The notes: a model not told the origin generated them from the letters alone. A stretch of 64,000 nucleotides of DNA from CAWCUU01 sp963798855 (GCA_963798855.1 CAWCUU010000002.1:1798001-1862000), one strand, 5' to 3'. Shown: positions 9,056 through 17,908, numbered from the stretch's first letter. Numbers and translations: made by a program.

Positions 9056-9073
9056 GCGTTACATTTCGGTGAA
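9056..9073 (+). promoter_or_regulatory. Pho-box-like 7-4-7 repeat upstream of phoB
   Basis: GCGTTAC and CGGTGAA are separated by ATTT. The 15-base core GTTACATTTCGGTGA (9058-9072) recurs exactly before pstB (11410-11424). Direct 7-mers with a 4-bp AT-rich spacer are the usual PhoB-binding layout. It lies about 110 bp before the preferred phoB start. Confidence 0.65.
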
Positions 9074-9185
9074 CGACCGTTGACGCGAAGCCCGTATTCC
9101 TCAGGAGGCAGTTCACTGTCTGTTGCCGGCGGCGATCGCGGATGCGGCGCGGACCCGGTCGGCCCGGACCCGGATTGGGGGTCGG

Positions 9186-9893
9186 ATGCAGCGCGAGGCG
9201 GCGCAGGTGCTGGTGGTCGAGGACGAGCGTGACATTGCGGCGCTCCTCGCCTATCACCTGACCAGGGAGGGGTACCGCGTACGTACCGTGGGCGGAGGCC
9301 ACGAGGCGCTCGAGGCGGTACGGCACGAGCGACCTGACCTGGTGGTGCTGGACCTGATGCTCCCCGGCCTCTCCGGCTATGAGATCATCGGCGAGCTGCG
9401 CCGCGGCGAGGATACTCGCGACGTCCCGATCATCGTGCTCACGGCCCGGCGCGAGGAGGCGGATCGCATCCGAGGGCTGGAGATGGGCGCGGACGACTAC
9501 CTGACGAAGCCGTTCAGCCCCCAGGAGCTGGTGCTGCGCGTGGGAGCCGTGCTGCGGCGGGCCCGCGCGGCGCCCGTCGCCGGCTCGACGAAGGTGCTCC
9601 ACGGCGGGCCGCTGCACGTCGACCTTTCCGCCATGCGCGTGACGGTGGACGGACGGGAGGTCGAGCTCACGCCGACGGAATATCGGCTGCTCGTGGCGCT
9701 GCTCGGACGCCGCGGCCGCGTGCAGTCCCGCAAGCAGCTGCTCGAGGTCGCCTGGGACATCCACGTTCCGATCGAGACGCGTACCGTCGACATGCACGTG
9801 CAGCGACTCCGCTCCAAGCTGAGCACGGCGGGGGACTGGATCGAGACGGTGCGCGGCTTCGGCTACCGCTTCCGCAAGGACTCCGAGGGCTGA
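9186..9893 (+). CDS. phoB: PhoB-like OmpR-family response regulator
   Basis: A 235-residue two-component regulator. The receiver domain (residues 5-120) has the acidic pair VVEDE, the phosphoacceptor Asp56 in VLDLMLP, and the YLTKPF lysine. The C-terminal winged helix (residues 135-232) has VELTPTEYRLL and the recognition region TVDMHVQRLRSKL, as in PhoB/OmpR. The PhoR-type kinase follows 30 bp downstream and pstB/phoU come next, which supports a phosphate role. ATG 9186 is preferred; a TTG at 9123 in the same frame would add a 21-residue non-conserved tail. The Pho-box-like repeat upstream suggests autoregulation. Confidence 0.9.
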   Translation: MQREAAQVLVVEDERDIAALLAYHLTREGYRVRTVGGGHEALEAVRHERPDLVVLDLMLPGLSGYEIIGELRRGEDTRDVPIIVLTARREEADRIRGLEMGADDYLTKPFSPQELVLRVGAVLRRARAAPVAGSTKVLHGGPLHVDLSAMRVTVDGREVELTPTEYRLLVALLGRRGRVQSRKQLLEVAWDIHVPIETRTVDMHVQRLRSKLSTAGDWIETVRGFGYRFRKDSEG

Positions 9894-9923
9894 GCACCCG
9901 CCCCCGCTGAGAATCGATACCTC

Positions 9924-11402
9924 GTGCGCGTATCCGCTCGCCTGCTGCTCGCCTTCGTCGCGCTCGTCGCGGTCGCGCTCGTTACGGCCACGGCGTATCT
10001 GCTCATCCCCGCGCTCATGAGCGAAGGCGGCACGATCGCGGCGGCGGGCGGCCTGCGCAACGTGGTCCAGGTGCGGGTCGGGATCCTGTGGACCGGAATC
10101 CTGGCGGCGGTGATCGCCGTCGTCGGCGCCGTCTGGATCGGTGAGTTGCTCTCGCGCTCGTTGGAGGGGATTCGCGCGCGCGTCGCCACCCTGCCGCAGG
10201 ATCGCGGCAGCTCCCGATCCCCCGTCTCCGAGGTGCGCGGGCTCAGCGCGGCCGTGGCGAGGGCGTCGGAGGATCTCCGTCAGCGGGAGGTCGTCCTGCG
10301 CGCGCGGGAGGAGGAGGCAAAGCGACTCCTCGAATCGGTCGGGGAGGGAATCCTTCAGCTCGACGCGACGGGGAGGGTGGTGCGCTACAATACGGCGGCC
10401 CGCTCATTGCTGCGCCTCCCCGAGTCCGCACAGGGCGAGCCCTTCGAGACGATCGTGCGCGATCTGCAGCTGCGCTCCGCGCTCGGCGCGGCGCTCGAGG
10501 AGCGGTCGACCCAGACGGGCGAGCTCCGCCCGGAGGATCGGGTCCTGTTCTACACGATCCGACCCATCCGGATAGCCGATGGGAGCGCCATCTTCGGTGG
10601 CGTCGCGCTCGCGATCCTGGACATCACCGACCTGCGCCGCCTCGAAACCGTCCGACGCGACTTCGTCGCGAACGCGAGCCACGAGCTGAAGACGCCGCTC
10701 ACGTCGATCCGTGGCTACGCGGAGACTCTTCTCGGCGATGAGCTAGAGCCCGGGATGCGACGCCGCTTTCTGAGCACGATCGCGGAGAACGCGCAGCGGC
10801 TCCAGCACATCGTCGACGATCTGCTCGACCTGTCCCGCATCGAGTCCGGCGGCTGGGTTCCCGAGCTCGGGCCGGTTCGCCTCGACCAGGCCGCAGCCGA
10901 GGCCTGGGAGCCGTTCGCCGCCCGCGCCGAGCAGCGCGGCATCACTTTCCGCATCGAGCCCTCCACCGGGCTCGAGGTCTCCGCAGACGAAACCGCGCTC
11001 CGACAGATCCTGACCAACCTGTTCGACAACGCGATCCGGCACACGCCTGCCGGAGGGGTGATCCGCACACGCGCCGAGCCGCTCCGCTCCGCCGACGCGG
11101 CCAGCGCCGGCCCCGGCCGCGTCGCGATCGAGATCGCCGATACCGGGAGCGGCATCCCCCGCGATGCGCTCGAACGAGTCTTCGAGCGCTTCTATCGCGT
11201 GGACCCCGCCCGCTCCCGTGAGGAGGGGGGCACCGGCCTCGGTCTCTCCATCGTCAAGCACCTGACCGAGAGCATGGGCGGACGCGTCGAGGCGCAGAGC
11301 GATCTCGGCAGGGGCACGACGGTCCGGCTCACGCTGCCAGCGCCCGGTGAGCCGCTCGCCTCCGGAACGCCGCCGCTGCCGCTTGGGGGGGCGCGTGCGT
11401 GA
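9924..11402 (+). CDS. phoR: PhoR-like sensor histidine kinase
   Basis: A 492-residue membrane kinase with two N-terminal membrane segments (about residues 5-30 and 52-75) and a very short periplasmic loop, as expected for PhoR, which reads the Pst state rather than phosphate directly. A PAS-like segment (130-235) precedes HisKA with His253 in NASHELKTPL. The ATPase has NLFDNAIRHT (N box), ADTGSGIP (G1), and GGTGLGLSIVKHL (G2). The start is GTG at 9924. It lies between phoB and pstB and is expected to phosphorylate the upstream regulator. Confidence 0.92.
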   Translation: MRVSARLLLAFVALVAVALVTATAYLLIPALMSEGGTIAAAGGLRNVVQVRVGILWTGILAAVIAVVGAVWIGELLSRSLEGIRARVATLPQDRGSSRSPVSEVRGLSAAVARASEDLRQREVVLRAREEEAKRLLESVGEGILQLDATGRVVRYNTAARSLLRLPESAQGEPFETIVRDLQLRSALGAALEERSTQTGELRPEDRVLFYTIRPIRIADGSAIFGGVALAILDITDLRRLETVRRDFVANASHELKTPLTSIRGYAETLLGDELEPGMRRRFLSTIAENAQRLQHIVDDLLDLSRIESGGWVPELGPVRLDQAAAEAWEPFAARAEQRGITFRIEPSTGLEVSADETALRQILTNLFDNAIRHTPAGGVIRTRAEPLRSADAASAGPGRVAIEIADTGSGIPRDALERVFERFYRVDPARSREEGGTGLGLSIVKHLTESMGGRVEAQSDLGRGTTVRLTLPAPGEPLASGTPPLPLGGARA

Positions 11403-11407
11403 CGCGA

Positions 11408-11425
11408 CGGTTACATTTCGGTGAC
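11408..11425 (+). promoter_or_regulatory. Pho-box-like 7-4-7 repeat upstream of pstB
   Basis: CGGTTAC and CGGTGAC, six of seven bases alike, flank ATTT in the gap just after the phoR stop. It shares a perfect 15-base core with the site before phoB. This suggests a separate PhoB-controlled entry point for pstB-phoU. Confidence 0.65.
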
Positions 11426-11459
11426 GCTCGCGTTCCGCGCCCCTGCTCTCTTTCCTCGC

Positions 11460-12311
11460 GTGAGATCCGCCGGAGACGATCCGAACCCGACGCCGCACGG
11501 CGCGTCTGCGCCGCTGATACCGCGGCCGCAGGCGCGCCAGAGCGAGCCGCACGTCAATGCCGGGGACGCGGTCTTGCAGGCGCGCGGAGTGAGCGTCTTC
11601 TACGGCGAGAACGCCGCCGTGAAGGAGGTGGACCTCGCGATCGCGGCGAACCGCGTCGTCGCGTTCATCGGGCCGTCCGGCTGTGGCAAGAGCACGCTGC
11701 TGCGCTGCTTCAACCGGATGAACGATCTGGTCCCTGGCGCGCGAGTCGAGGGTGAGGTGCTGTACCATGGGGTGGACGTGTACGGCGCGGGTATGGACCC
11801 GGTCGACGTACGGCGACGCATCGGCATGGTGTTCCAGAAGGCGAACCCATTCCCGAAGTCGATTTACGACAACGTCGCGTTCGGACCCCGTCTCAACGGG
11901 TACCGCGGCTCACTCGACGACGTGGTGGAGCAGGCGCTTCGGCGGGCGGCGCTGTGGCCGGAGGTGGAGGACCGGCTGGAGCGGAGCGCGCTGTCGCTGT
12001 CGGGGGGGCAGCAGCAGCGGCTCTGCATCGCGCGCGCGCTGGCGGTCGAGCCGGACGTGCTGCTGATGGATGAGCCTGCTTCGGCGCTCGATCCGATCGC
12101 GACGCAGAAGATCGAGGAGACGATCTACGAGCTGAAGCGGGAGTACACCGTCGTGATCGTGACGCACAACATGCAACAGGCGGCGCGCGTCTCTGACCAG
12201 ACTGCCTTCCTCTACCTGGGGGAGCTGGTGGAGTTCGGTCCGACGGAGCGACTCTTCACGAACCCGCGCGAGGAGCGGACGGAGGCGTACATCACGGGGA
12301 GGTTCGGATGA
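11460..12311 (+). CDS. pstB: Phosphate ABC transporter ATP-binding protein PstB
   Basis: An ABC ATPase of about 283 residues for high-affinity phosphate import. Walker A is GPSGCGKS, followed by LLRCFNRMNDL, which is characteristic of PstB. The Q-loop reads VFQKANPFPKSIYDNVAFG, the ABC signature LSGGQQQRLCIARAL, Walker B LLMDEPASALDP, and the switch His THNMQQ. The N-terminal start is uncertain: GTG 11460 is used, but the first 30 residues look unconserved, and a start at 11421 would overlap the Pho-box-like site. No PstS, PstC or PstA gene is nearby. Its stop overlaps the phoU start. Confidence 0.93.
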   Translation: MRSAGDDPNPTPHGASAPLIPRPQARQSEPHVNAGDAVLQARGVSVFYGENAAVKEVDLAIAANRVVAFIGPSGCGKSTLLRCFNRMNDLVPGARVEGEVLYHGVDVYGAGMDPVDVRRRIGMVFQKANPFPKSIYDNVAFGPRLNGYRGSLDDVVEQALRRAALWPEVEDRLERSALSLSGGQQQRLCIARALAVEPDVLLMDEPASALDPIATQKIEETIYELKREYTVVIVTHNMQQAARVSDQTAFLYLGELVEFGPTERLFTNPREERTEAYITGRFG

Positions 12312-12989
12312 GCCATCGCCACTTCCACGAGGAGCTGGATCGGCTCAAGTCCCGGCTGATCCAGAATGGCCGGCCTCGCCGAGGAGTCCGTGCAGGGGGC
12401 GGTCAGCGCGCTTCTCGAGCGCGATCCGGTGCGAGCCGAGGGCGTGATCCGACGCGATCGCGAGATCGACGATCTGGAGCTCGAGATCGACGACATGGCC
12501 GTCAACCTGCTCGCGCTGCAGCAGCCAATGGCGCGCGATCTTCGCTTCATCACCATGGCGATGCGCATCTCGAACGATCTCGAGCGGGTCGGCGACCACG
12601 CCGTCAACATCGCGGAGAACGTCAAGTACATCCTCGGCGAGCCGCCGTTCGTCGCGCTGCCGGAGCTGGAGGAGATGGTTCGCCTGGCGGCGCGCATGCT
12701 CAACGACGCGCTGGACGCGTACGTGCGCTCGGACAGCGCGAAGGGGCGCGAGATCGTGGTGCAGGACGACCGCGTCGACGAGCTGCACGAGAACGTCTTC
12801 CGGATCCTGCTGACGCACATGATGGCGGACCCTCGCCGAATCACGGCCGGCATGGATCTGCTGCTCGTGTCACGCAATATCGAGCGGATCGCCGATCTGG
12901 CTACGAACATTGCCGAGGACGTCGTCTACATGGTCGAGGGGCGCATCATCAAGCATCACGCCGAGCAGCGTGGGCTCGATTCCGCCTGA
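12308..12989 (+). CDS. phoU: PhoU phosphate regulator with an apparent +1 frameshift
   Basis: PhoU couples the Pst transporter to PhoR. The ATG at 12308 overlaps the pstB stop and encodes the family N-terminus MSHRHFHEELDRLKSRLIQ (19 codons). The rest of the protein, MAGLAEESVQGAVSALLERD onward, lies one base out of frame from ATG 12366 to 12989. Deleting one A at 12365 joins the two into a full-length PhoU with two three-helix repeats, each with an E/DRxxDxAxNIAE-like metal motif (LERVGDHAVNIAE and IERIADLATNIAE). The cause may be a sequencing indel, a real lesion, or frameshifting. Internal initiation at 12366 has no clear ribosome site. Confidence 0.9.
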
Positions 12990-13095
12990 GGCCGGCTTGC
13001 CCGCCCTGCGAGCCCCGCAGTAACATCTGCAGTCTGCTCCGGACCGCGTCGCGGCGTCCGGGGCCTGCCGACGGATAGCGTCTCAGGAGCGTTCC

Positions 13096-13971
13096 GTGAG
13101 CGAACCGAACGGGCAGGAGCCACTCGTACCGACCGTAGGTGGGGAAGCGGCAGGCCAGGCGGTGGCGCGCTTGCTGGAGGAGGTGGCGGAGGACCCGGAG
13201 CCGGCGCCGAACTTCGGCGGCTTGCGGGGGCGCAGCGCGATCGTAACGGGCGGCGCCACGGGAATCGGCCGCGCCGTCGCGCTGGAGCTGGCTTCGCACG
13301 GCGTCAACGTCGCCCTGAACTTCCTCGAGGATGTGGAGCTGCGCGAGGAAGCCGAGCGAACGGCCGCGGAGCTGCGCATGATGGAGGTGGGTGTCTTCTG
13401 CGACGCCTGCGATGTGCGCGATTCGGCGGCCGTGGAGCAGTTCGTGCGGGAGTCGAAGACGCGGCTCGGCGGGCTCCACATCCTGGTGAACAATGCCGGA
13501 ATCGCCCTCGACCGGGCGATCTGGCGCATGAGCGACGAGCAGTGGCGAAACGTCATAGACACGAATCTCACCGGCGCATTCAACCTGATCCGTGCGGTGT
13601 CTCCCACCTTCCGGGAGCAGCAGTACGGGAAGATCGTCAACGTCAGCTCTGTCCATGCGATCCGCAGCGAGTTCGGTCTCGCGAACTACGCGGCTTCGAA
13701 GGCGGGCATCCTGGGGCTCACGCGCTCCGCCGCGATCGAGCTGGGTCCATCGAACGTGAACGTCAACGCGGTGGCGCCGGGCTATATCCGGACGACCCGG
13801 CTGACGCAGGGGGTACCCGCCGACGTGCTGGACCGCGCCCGCGACCACGCGGCGCTGCGGCGGCTCGGCGATCCGCGGGATGTGGCGCATATCGTCGTCT
13901 TCCTGTGCTCGGAGCTCGCCCGCCACGTGACCGGCGTCGTCGTCCCGGTCGACGGCGGGCACCTGCTCTGA
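13096..13971 (+). CDS. Short-chain dehydrogenase/reductase (FabG-like)
   Basis: A 291-residue NAD(P)-dependent oxidoreductase. After a 45-residue non-conserved N-terminal tail comes the classical SDR core: TGGATGIG cofactor motif, NNAG (LVNNAGIALD), catalytic Ser in NVSSVH, and YxxxK in YAASKAG. The C-terminal VPVDGGHLL matches FabG-type 3-oxoacyl-reductases. A role in fatty acid or hydroxyacyl metabolism is plausible given the acyl-CoA dehydrogenase downstream, but the substrate is unknown. GTG at 13096 follows AGGAG. Confidence 0.88.
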   Translation: MSEPNGQEPLVPTVGGEAAGQAVARLLEEVAEDPEPAPNFGGLRGRSAIVTGGATGIGRAVALELASHGVNVALNFLEDVELREEAERTAAELRMMEVGVFCDACDVRDSAAVEQFVRESKTRLGGLHILVNNAGIALDRAIWRMSDEQWRNVIDTNLTGAFNLIRAVSPTFREQQYGKIVNVSSVHAIRSEFGLANYAASKAGILGLTRSAAIELGPSNVNVNAVAPGYIRTTRLTQGVPADVLDRARDHAALRRLGDPRDVAHIVVFLCSELARHVTGVVVPVDGGHLL

Positions 13972-13994
13972 GCGCGCGCGCTCCTGAAGGCACC

Positions 13995-14600
13995 GTGGCC
14001 GCACCGCCGTCGAAGTCGTATCGGGCCGTGATCGGCGCGCTGCTGCTCGTTCTCACCGGCTGCGCGAGCCACCGGGCGCCCACGCCCGAGACGTCGCGCC
14101 GGATGGCACCGGACCTGACCGGCCGCGTCGTGATGGTGCTGCCCGCGCAGGGCGGGGCGGGCGCTCGTCCGCCGATCGGTCTCGACGACGAGATCCGCTA
14201 CTGGCTCGGCGACCGCGCCCCGGACGTGCAGTGGGTCTTTCCGCTTCAGCTGCGCAGTGTCCTGGAGAGGACGCCCGCGCTCTCCGACATCCACATCAAT
14301 GCGCTCTCGGTCTCGCACTTCCGCGGCGCGGAGGTCCGCCGGATCGGGGATCCGCTGTTCGGGGACCTGCGCCGGCTCGGCGCCGTGGTGGATGCCCGCT
14401 ATGCGCTCGTCCCCGTCACCGCTGCGTACGTGCCCGGAGACACGGTGCCGGGCCGGGTCGAGGTCGCCGCGGCGCTGATCGACACGTTGGGCGGCGATGT
14501 GCTCTGGTACGGTGTGGCCGGCGGCGACCGCGGCGACGAGCGCGATCCGCGCGTCATCGCCTCCGCGGCACGCGCGCTGGCAGGGAAGGTGGCACGATGA
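13995..14600 (+). CDS. Predicted lipoprotein of unknown function
   Basis: A 201-residue protein whose N-terminus carries a lipobox (LVLTGC, about residues 17-22), so it should be lipidated and held in a membrane facing the periplasm. The mature part has no motif I recognise; it contains DEIRYWLGDRAPDVQWVFP and a repeated Val/Asp-rich pattern ending GKVAR. GTG at 13995 is preceded by GAAGG and directly followed by the signal region. The stop overlaps the ATG of a second lipoprotein (ATGA), so the pair may act together. Confidence 0.7.
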   Translation: MAAPPSKSYRAVIGALLLVLTGCASHRAPTPETSRRMAPDLTGRVVMVLPAQGGAGARPPIGLDDEIRYWLGDRAPDVQWVFPLQLRSVLERTPALSDIHINALSVSHFRGAEVRRIGDPLFGDLRRLGAVVDARYALVPVTAAYVPGDTVPGRVEVAAALIDTLGGDVLWYGVAGGDRGDERDPRVIASAARALAGKVAR

Positions 14601-15133
14601 GAGACACGAATTCGATCGAGCTGCGCGGACGCCGCGCGCTAGGTGGCGCGGCCGCCGTGGTTCTGCTCGTGGCCGGGGCGTGCGGCGGCGGCAGTGAGGC
14701 TCGGCTGCCCACCCCCGAGCAGGCGCGGGCCATCTACGAGAAGAGCACGCCCGTGGACAGCGTCGACCTGAGCGGGAACGTGATGGAGTTCCACATCCAT
14801 CAGCCGACCACGGACCTCGAGCGGGGCGGCTCGCTGTGGGCGCGCGTCGGCCCCTATATCTATCTCTTCTCCCCGGCCACGCAGCAGCTGCTGGACAGGT
14901 ATCCGGACCTGGCCGGGGTGCGCGTGATCATGACGGGCCCGAAGGGGGAGGAAGTCGCGCGGGCGCTGCTGCCGCGGGACACGATGAGCGACATCAAGTG
15001 GCGACGCAGCCTCAACCTGCTGGGCCACGCGCTGCAGGAAGGCACGCAGAAGCCGGCCCGCCTCGAGGACCTCATCGACTGGGGCGAGCGCAACACGCAG
15101 TTCGAATACAACGAGAAGTTCCTGCCGAGGTGA
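14597..15133 (+). CDS. Second predicted lipoprotein, function unknown
   Basis: A 178-residue protein with a signal region ending in LLVAGAC, a plausible lipobox. The mature chain starts GGGSEARLPTPEQARAIYE and contains a beta-rich stretch (SVDLSGNVMEFHIHQPTTD) and a helical C-terminal half. No family is recognisable by eye. It is translationally coupled to the lipoprotein upstream and lies 4 bp before the isocitrate dehydrogenase gene, yet nothing in it links it to central metabolism. Confidence 0.7.
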   Translation: MRDTNSIELRGRRALGGAAAVVLLVAGACGGGSEARLPTPEQARAIYEKSTPVDSVDLSGNVMEFHIHQPTTDLERGGSLWARVGPYIYLFSPATQQLLDRYPDLAGVRVIMTGPKGEEVARALLPRDTMSDIKWRRSLNLLGHALQEGTQKPARLEDLIDWGERNTQFEYNEKFLPR

Positions 15134-15137
15134 GGGC

Positions 15138-16154
15138 ATGAGTCAGACGGTGACGTTGATAGCGGGGGACGGCATCGGGCCCTCGATCACGGAGGCGACC
15201 GTGCGGGTCCTGGACGCCGGGGGCGCGGAGGTGGAGTGGGACCGGCAGATGGCGGGCGTGACGGCGGTGGAGCAGCGTAACTCGCCGCTTCCTGACGAGA
15301 CGCTCGAGTCGATCCGGGCCAGCCGCGTCGCCCTGAAGGGGCCGTTGACGACCCCGAGCGGCGTCGGCTTCCGGTCGATCAACGTCGCGCTGCGGAAAGA
15401 ATTCGATCTGTACGCGAACGTGCGGCCGGCGCTGACGCTGCTGCCGGGACAGCGCTACGATGGGATCGACCTCGTCCTGATCCGCGAGAACACCGAGGGG
15501 CTGTACGTCGGCGTCGAGCACTACATCGGCATAGGTGACGACCCGCGGGCGGCGGCCGAGTCGGTGATGATCATCACGCGCGCGGGCTCGGAGCGGATCA
15601 TCCGCTACGCCTTCGAGTACGCGGTCGCGCACGGTCGCGAGAAGGTGACGCTCGTCCACAAGGCGAACATACTGAAGTACACGCAGGGGCTCTTCCTCGA
15701 GATCGGCCGCGAGATCGCGAAGGAGTATGAGGGGCGCGTCGCCTTCGAGGACCGCATCATCGACGCGACCGCGATGCAGCTGGTGCTCGACCCGTACGCG
15801 TTCGACGTGCTCGTCATGGAGAACATGTTCGGCGACATCCTGAGCGATGAGATCGCGGGCCTCGTCGGCGGTCTGGGCCTCGCGCCGGGCGGAAACATTG
15901 GCCGGGACGCGGCGATCTTCGAGCCGGTGCACGGCTCTGCGCCCGACCTGGTGGGGAAGGGGATCGCCAATCCGACCGCGCAGATGCTCGCCGCCTGCAT
16001 GATGCTCGATCACATCGGGCAGGCGAGCGCGGCGCTTCGGGTGCGTCGCGCGCTCGGCGACGTGCTGCGCGAAGGAGAGACGCTCACGCCCGACCTGGGC
16101 GGTGGCGCCACGACGGAACGCTTCGCCGACGCGGTCGTGGCACGACTCGGCTGA
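15138..16154 (+). CDS. NAD-type isocitrate/isopropylmalate dehydrogenase family enzyme
   Basis: A 338-residue beta-decarboxylating dehydrogenase, close in size to NAD-dependent isocitrate dehydrogenases. The substrate loop GFRSINVALRKEFDLYANVR has the Ser-x-Asn pair typical of isocitrate dehydrogenases rather than isopropylmalate dehydrogenases. Further signatures are LIRENTEGLYVG, the Lys in HKANILK, NMFGDILSDE for metal binding, and FEPVHGSAPDLVGKGIANP. It converts isocitrate to 2-oxoglutarate in the TCA cycle. Homoisocitrate dehydrogenase is an alternative given the DRE-TIM enzyme at 7-8 kb. A GAGG-type ribosome site precedes the ATG. Confidence 0.87.
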   Translation: MSQTVTLIAGDGIGPSITEATVRVLDAGGAEVEWDRQMAGVTAVEQRNSPLPDETLESIRASRVALKGPLTTPSGVGFRSINVALRKEFDLYANVRPALTLLPGQRYDGIDLVLIRENTEGLYVGVEHYIGIGDDPRAAAESVMIITRAGSERIIRYAFEYAVAHGREKVTLVHKANILKYTQGLFLEIGREIAKEYEGRVAFEDRIIDATAMQLVLDPYAFDVLVMENMFGDILSDEIAGLVGGLGLAPGGNIGRDAAIFEPVHGSAPDLVGKGIANPTAQMLAACMMLDHIGQASAALRVRRALGDVLREGETLTPDLGGGATTERFADAVVARLG

Positions 16155-16165
16155 GGAGACCGGAA

Positions 16166-17347
16166 ATGGCTTTCGAAGGGATCGACTACTTCGAGATGGA
16201 CTCGCTGCTCTCAGAGGAGCAGCGCATGGTGCGCGACACGGTGAGACAGTGGGTGGATGAGAACCTGATGCCCGTGATCGAGGAAGCGTACATCGGACGC
16301 CGCTTCCCGAGGGAGCTCATCCCGCAGATGGCGGAGCTCGGCTTCTTCGGCGCGAACCTGCCCGAGGAGTACGGCTGCGCCGGGCTCGACAACATCGCCT
16401 ACGGGCTGATCATGCAGGAGCTCGAGCGGGGCGACTCCGGGGTACGCTCCTTCGCCTCCGTCCAGGGTGCGCTCTGCATGTACCCGATCTACGCCTTCGG
16501 CAGCGACGAGCAGAAGCGCGAGTACCTGCCCCGGATGGCGAGCGGTGAGGTCATCGGCTGCTTCGGGCTTACCGAGCCCGACTTCGGCTCCAATCCCGGC
16601 GGCATGCGCACGATGGCGCGCAGGGACGGCGACGGCTGGGTGCTGAACGGCGCCAAGATGTGGATCACCAACGGGTCGACGGCCGACATCGCGATCGTCT
16701 GGGCGAAGACTGGCGACTACGAGGATGCCTCGTCGATCCGCGGCTTCATCGTGCCCACCAACGCGGACGGCTTCAGCGCCCGCGATCAGAAGGGCAAGCT
16801 GTCGCTGCTCGCCTCCGACACCAGCGAGCTCGCGCTGCAGGACGTGCGCGTCCCGGACAGCGCCGTGCTGCCGGAGTCGGGCGGGCTGAAGAGCCCGCTG
16901 ATGTGCCTGACGCAGGCGCGCTACGGCATCGCCTGGGGCGCCGTCGGCGCGGCGATGGCGTGCTTCGACGAAGCCCGCTCCTATTCGAAGGAGCGCGTCC
17001 AGTTCGATGGCAAGCCGATCGCCGCGACGCAGCTGCAGCAGACGAGGCTCGCCGAGATGCTGACCGCGATCACGCAGAGTCAGCTGCTCGTACTGCAGCT
17101 CGGCCGCCTCAAGGACGAGGGCCGGCTGCGGCCGCAACAGGTCTCTCTCGCCAAGCGGGCGAACGTCTCGATGGCCTGCGACATCGCCCGCGAGGCGCGC
17201 CGCCTGCTCGGCGCCAACGGCATCCTCGTCGAGTACTCCGCCATGCGCCACATGGCGAACCTCGAGTCCGTGTACACGTACGAGGGCACCCACGACATCC
17301 ACGGGCTGATCCTCGGGCAGGACCTGACGGGCTTCGCGGCGTACTGA
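16166..17347 (+). CDS. Acyl-CoA dehydrogenase, probably glutaryl-CoA dehydrogenase
   Basis: A 393-residue FAD enzyme that oxidises acyl-CoA and passes electrons to ETF. The FAD/substrate segment reads CFGLTEPDFGSNPGGMRT, followed by GWVLNGAKMWITNG. The C-terminal YEGTHDIHGLILGQDLTG holds the catalytic Glu in the position used by glutaryl-CoA dehydrogenases; these end similarly in TYEGTHDVHALILGRAITG. Glutaryl-CoA dehydrogenase also decarboxylates to crotonyl-CoA in lysine and tryptophan breakdown. It lies 11 bp after the isocitrate dehydrogenase and is probably in the same transcript. Confidence 0.88.
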   Translation: MAFEGIDYFEMDSLLSEEQRMVRDTVRQWVDENLMPVIEEAYIGRRFPRELIPQMAELGFFGANLPEEYGCAGLDNIAYGLIMQELERGDSGVRSFASVQGALCMYPIYAFGSDEQKREYLPRMASGEVIGCFGLTEPDFGSNPGGMRTMARRDGDGWVLNGAKMWITNGSTADIAIVWAKTGDYEDASSIRGFIVPTNADGFSARDQKGKLSLLASDTSELALQDVRVPDSAVLPESGGLKSPLMCLTQARYGIAWGAVGAAMACFDEARSYSKERVQFDGKPIAATQLQQTRLAEMLTAITQSQLLVLQLGRLKDEGRLRPQQVSLAKRANVSMACDIAREARRLLGANGILVEYSAMRHMANLESVYTYEGTHDIHGLILGQDLTGFAAY

Positions 17348-17479
17348 GCCGCTCCGCTCGCGAACCTCCCGCGGTGGCGGTCCGGCCGGCCGCAGCGCGG
17401 CGGGCGCCCGAACGGAGGCACGAGGATTGCGCCCACATCAAGTCGCTCAATCCCTAACTATCGCCTTCCAGGAGGTCCC

Positions 17480-17908
17480 ATGAAGACACGCGAGATCATG
17501 AGCGCGAATCCCCGATGCCTGACGCCGGACGCTTCCGTGCGCGACGCTGCGCAGCTCATGCGCGAGGGCGACTTCGGCCTCGTCCCGGTCGTGGACAGTG
17601 AGGAGAACCGGCACCTCGAGGGCGTGATCAGCGACCGCGACATCACGGTGCGCTGCGTCGCGGAAGGGCACGATGGCAGCTGCCGCGTCGGCGACCACAT
17701 GAGTCGCGACACGCGGACGGCGCTGGAGGATGACGACGTCGATCGGGTGATGGATGTGATGAGGCGCGAGCAGGTTCGGCGCGTGCCCGTCGTCAGCGAC
17801 TCCGGCCGGCTCGTCGGTATCGTCGCGCAGGCCGACCTCGCGCTGCAGCTCGACGACGAATCGTCGGTCGAGAAGACCGTGGAGAGGATCTCGGAGCCAG
17901 GTCGCTGA
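17480..17908 (+). CDS. CBS-domain pair protein
   Basis: A 142-residue protein made of two CBS domains (residues about 1-62 and 72-135) with no extra domain. The pattern VREIMS-like start, DFGLVPVVD, LEGVISDRDITVRCVAEG and RRVPVVSDSGRLVGIVAQADLAL is standard. Such Bateman modules bind adenine nucleotides and often act as stand-alone energy sensors. An AGGAGG ribosome site precedes the ATG, and 132 bp separate it from the upstream gene, so it may have its own promoter. Confidence 0.9.
   Translation: MKTREIMSANPRCLTPDASVRDAAQLMREGDFGLVPVVDSEENRHLEGVISDRDITVRCVAEGHDGSCRVGDHMSRDTRTALEDDDVDRVMDVMRREQVRRVPVVSDSGRLVGIVAQADLALQLDDESSVEKTVERISEPGR

Noticed and set aside
12308..12989. Programmed +1 frameshift in phoU taken as established
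   Set aside because: The codon at the break offers no obvious re-pairing of the P-site tRNA, so a sequencing indel remains at least as likely; kept as an open finding only.
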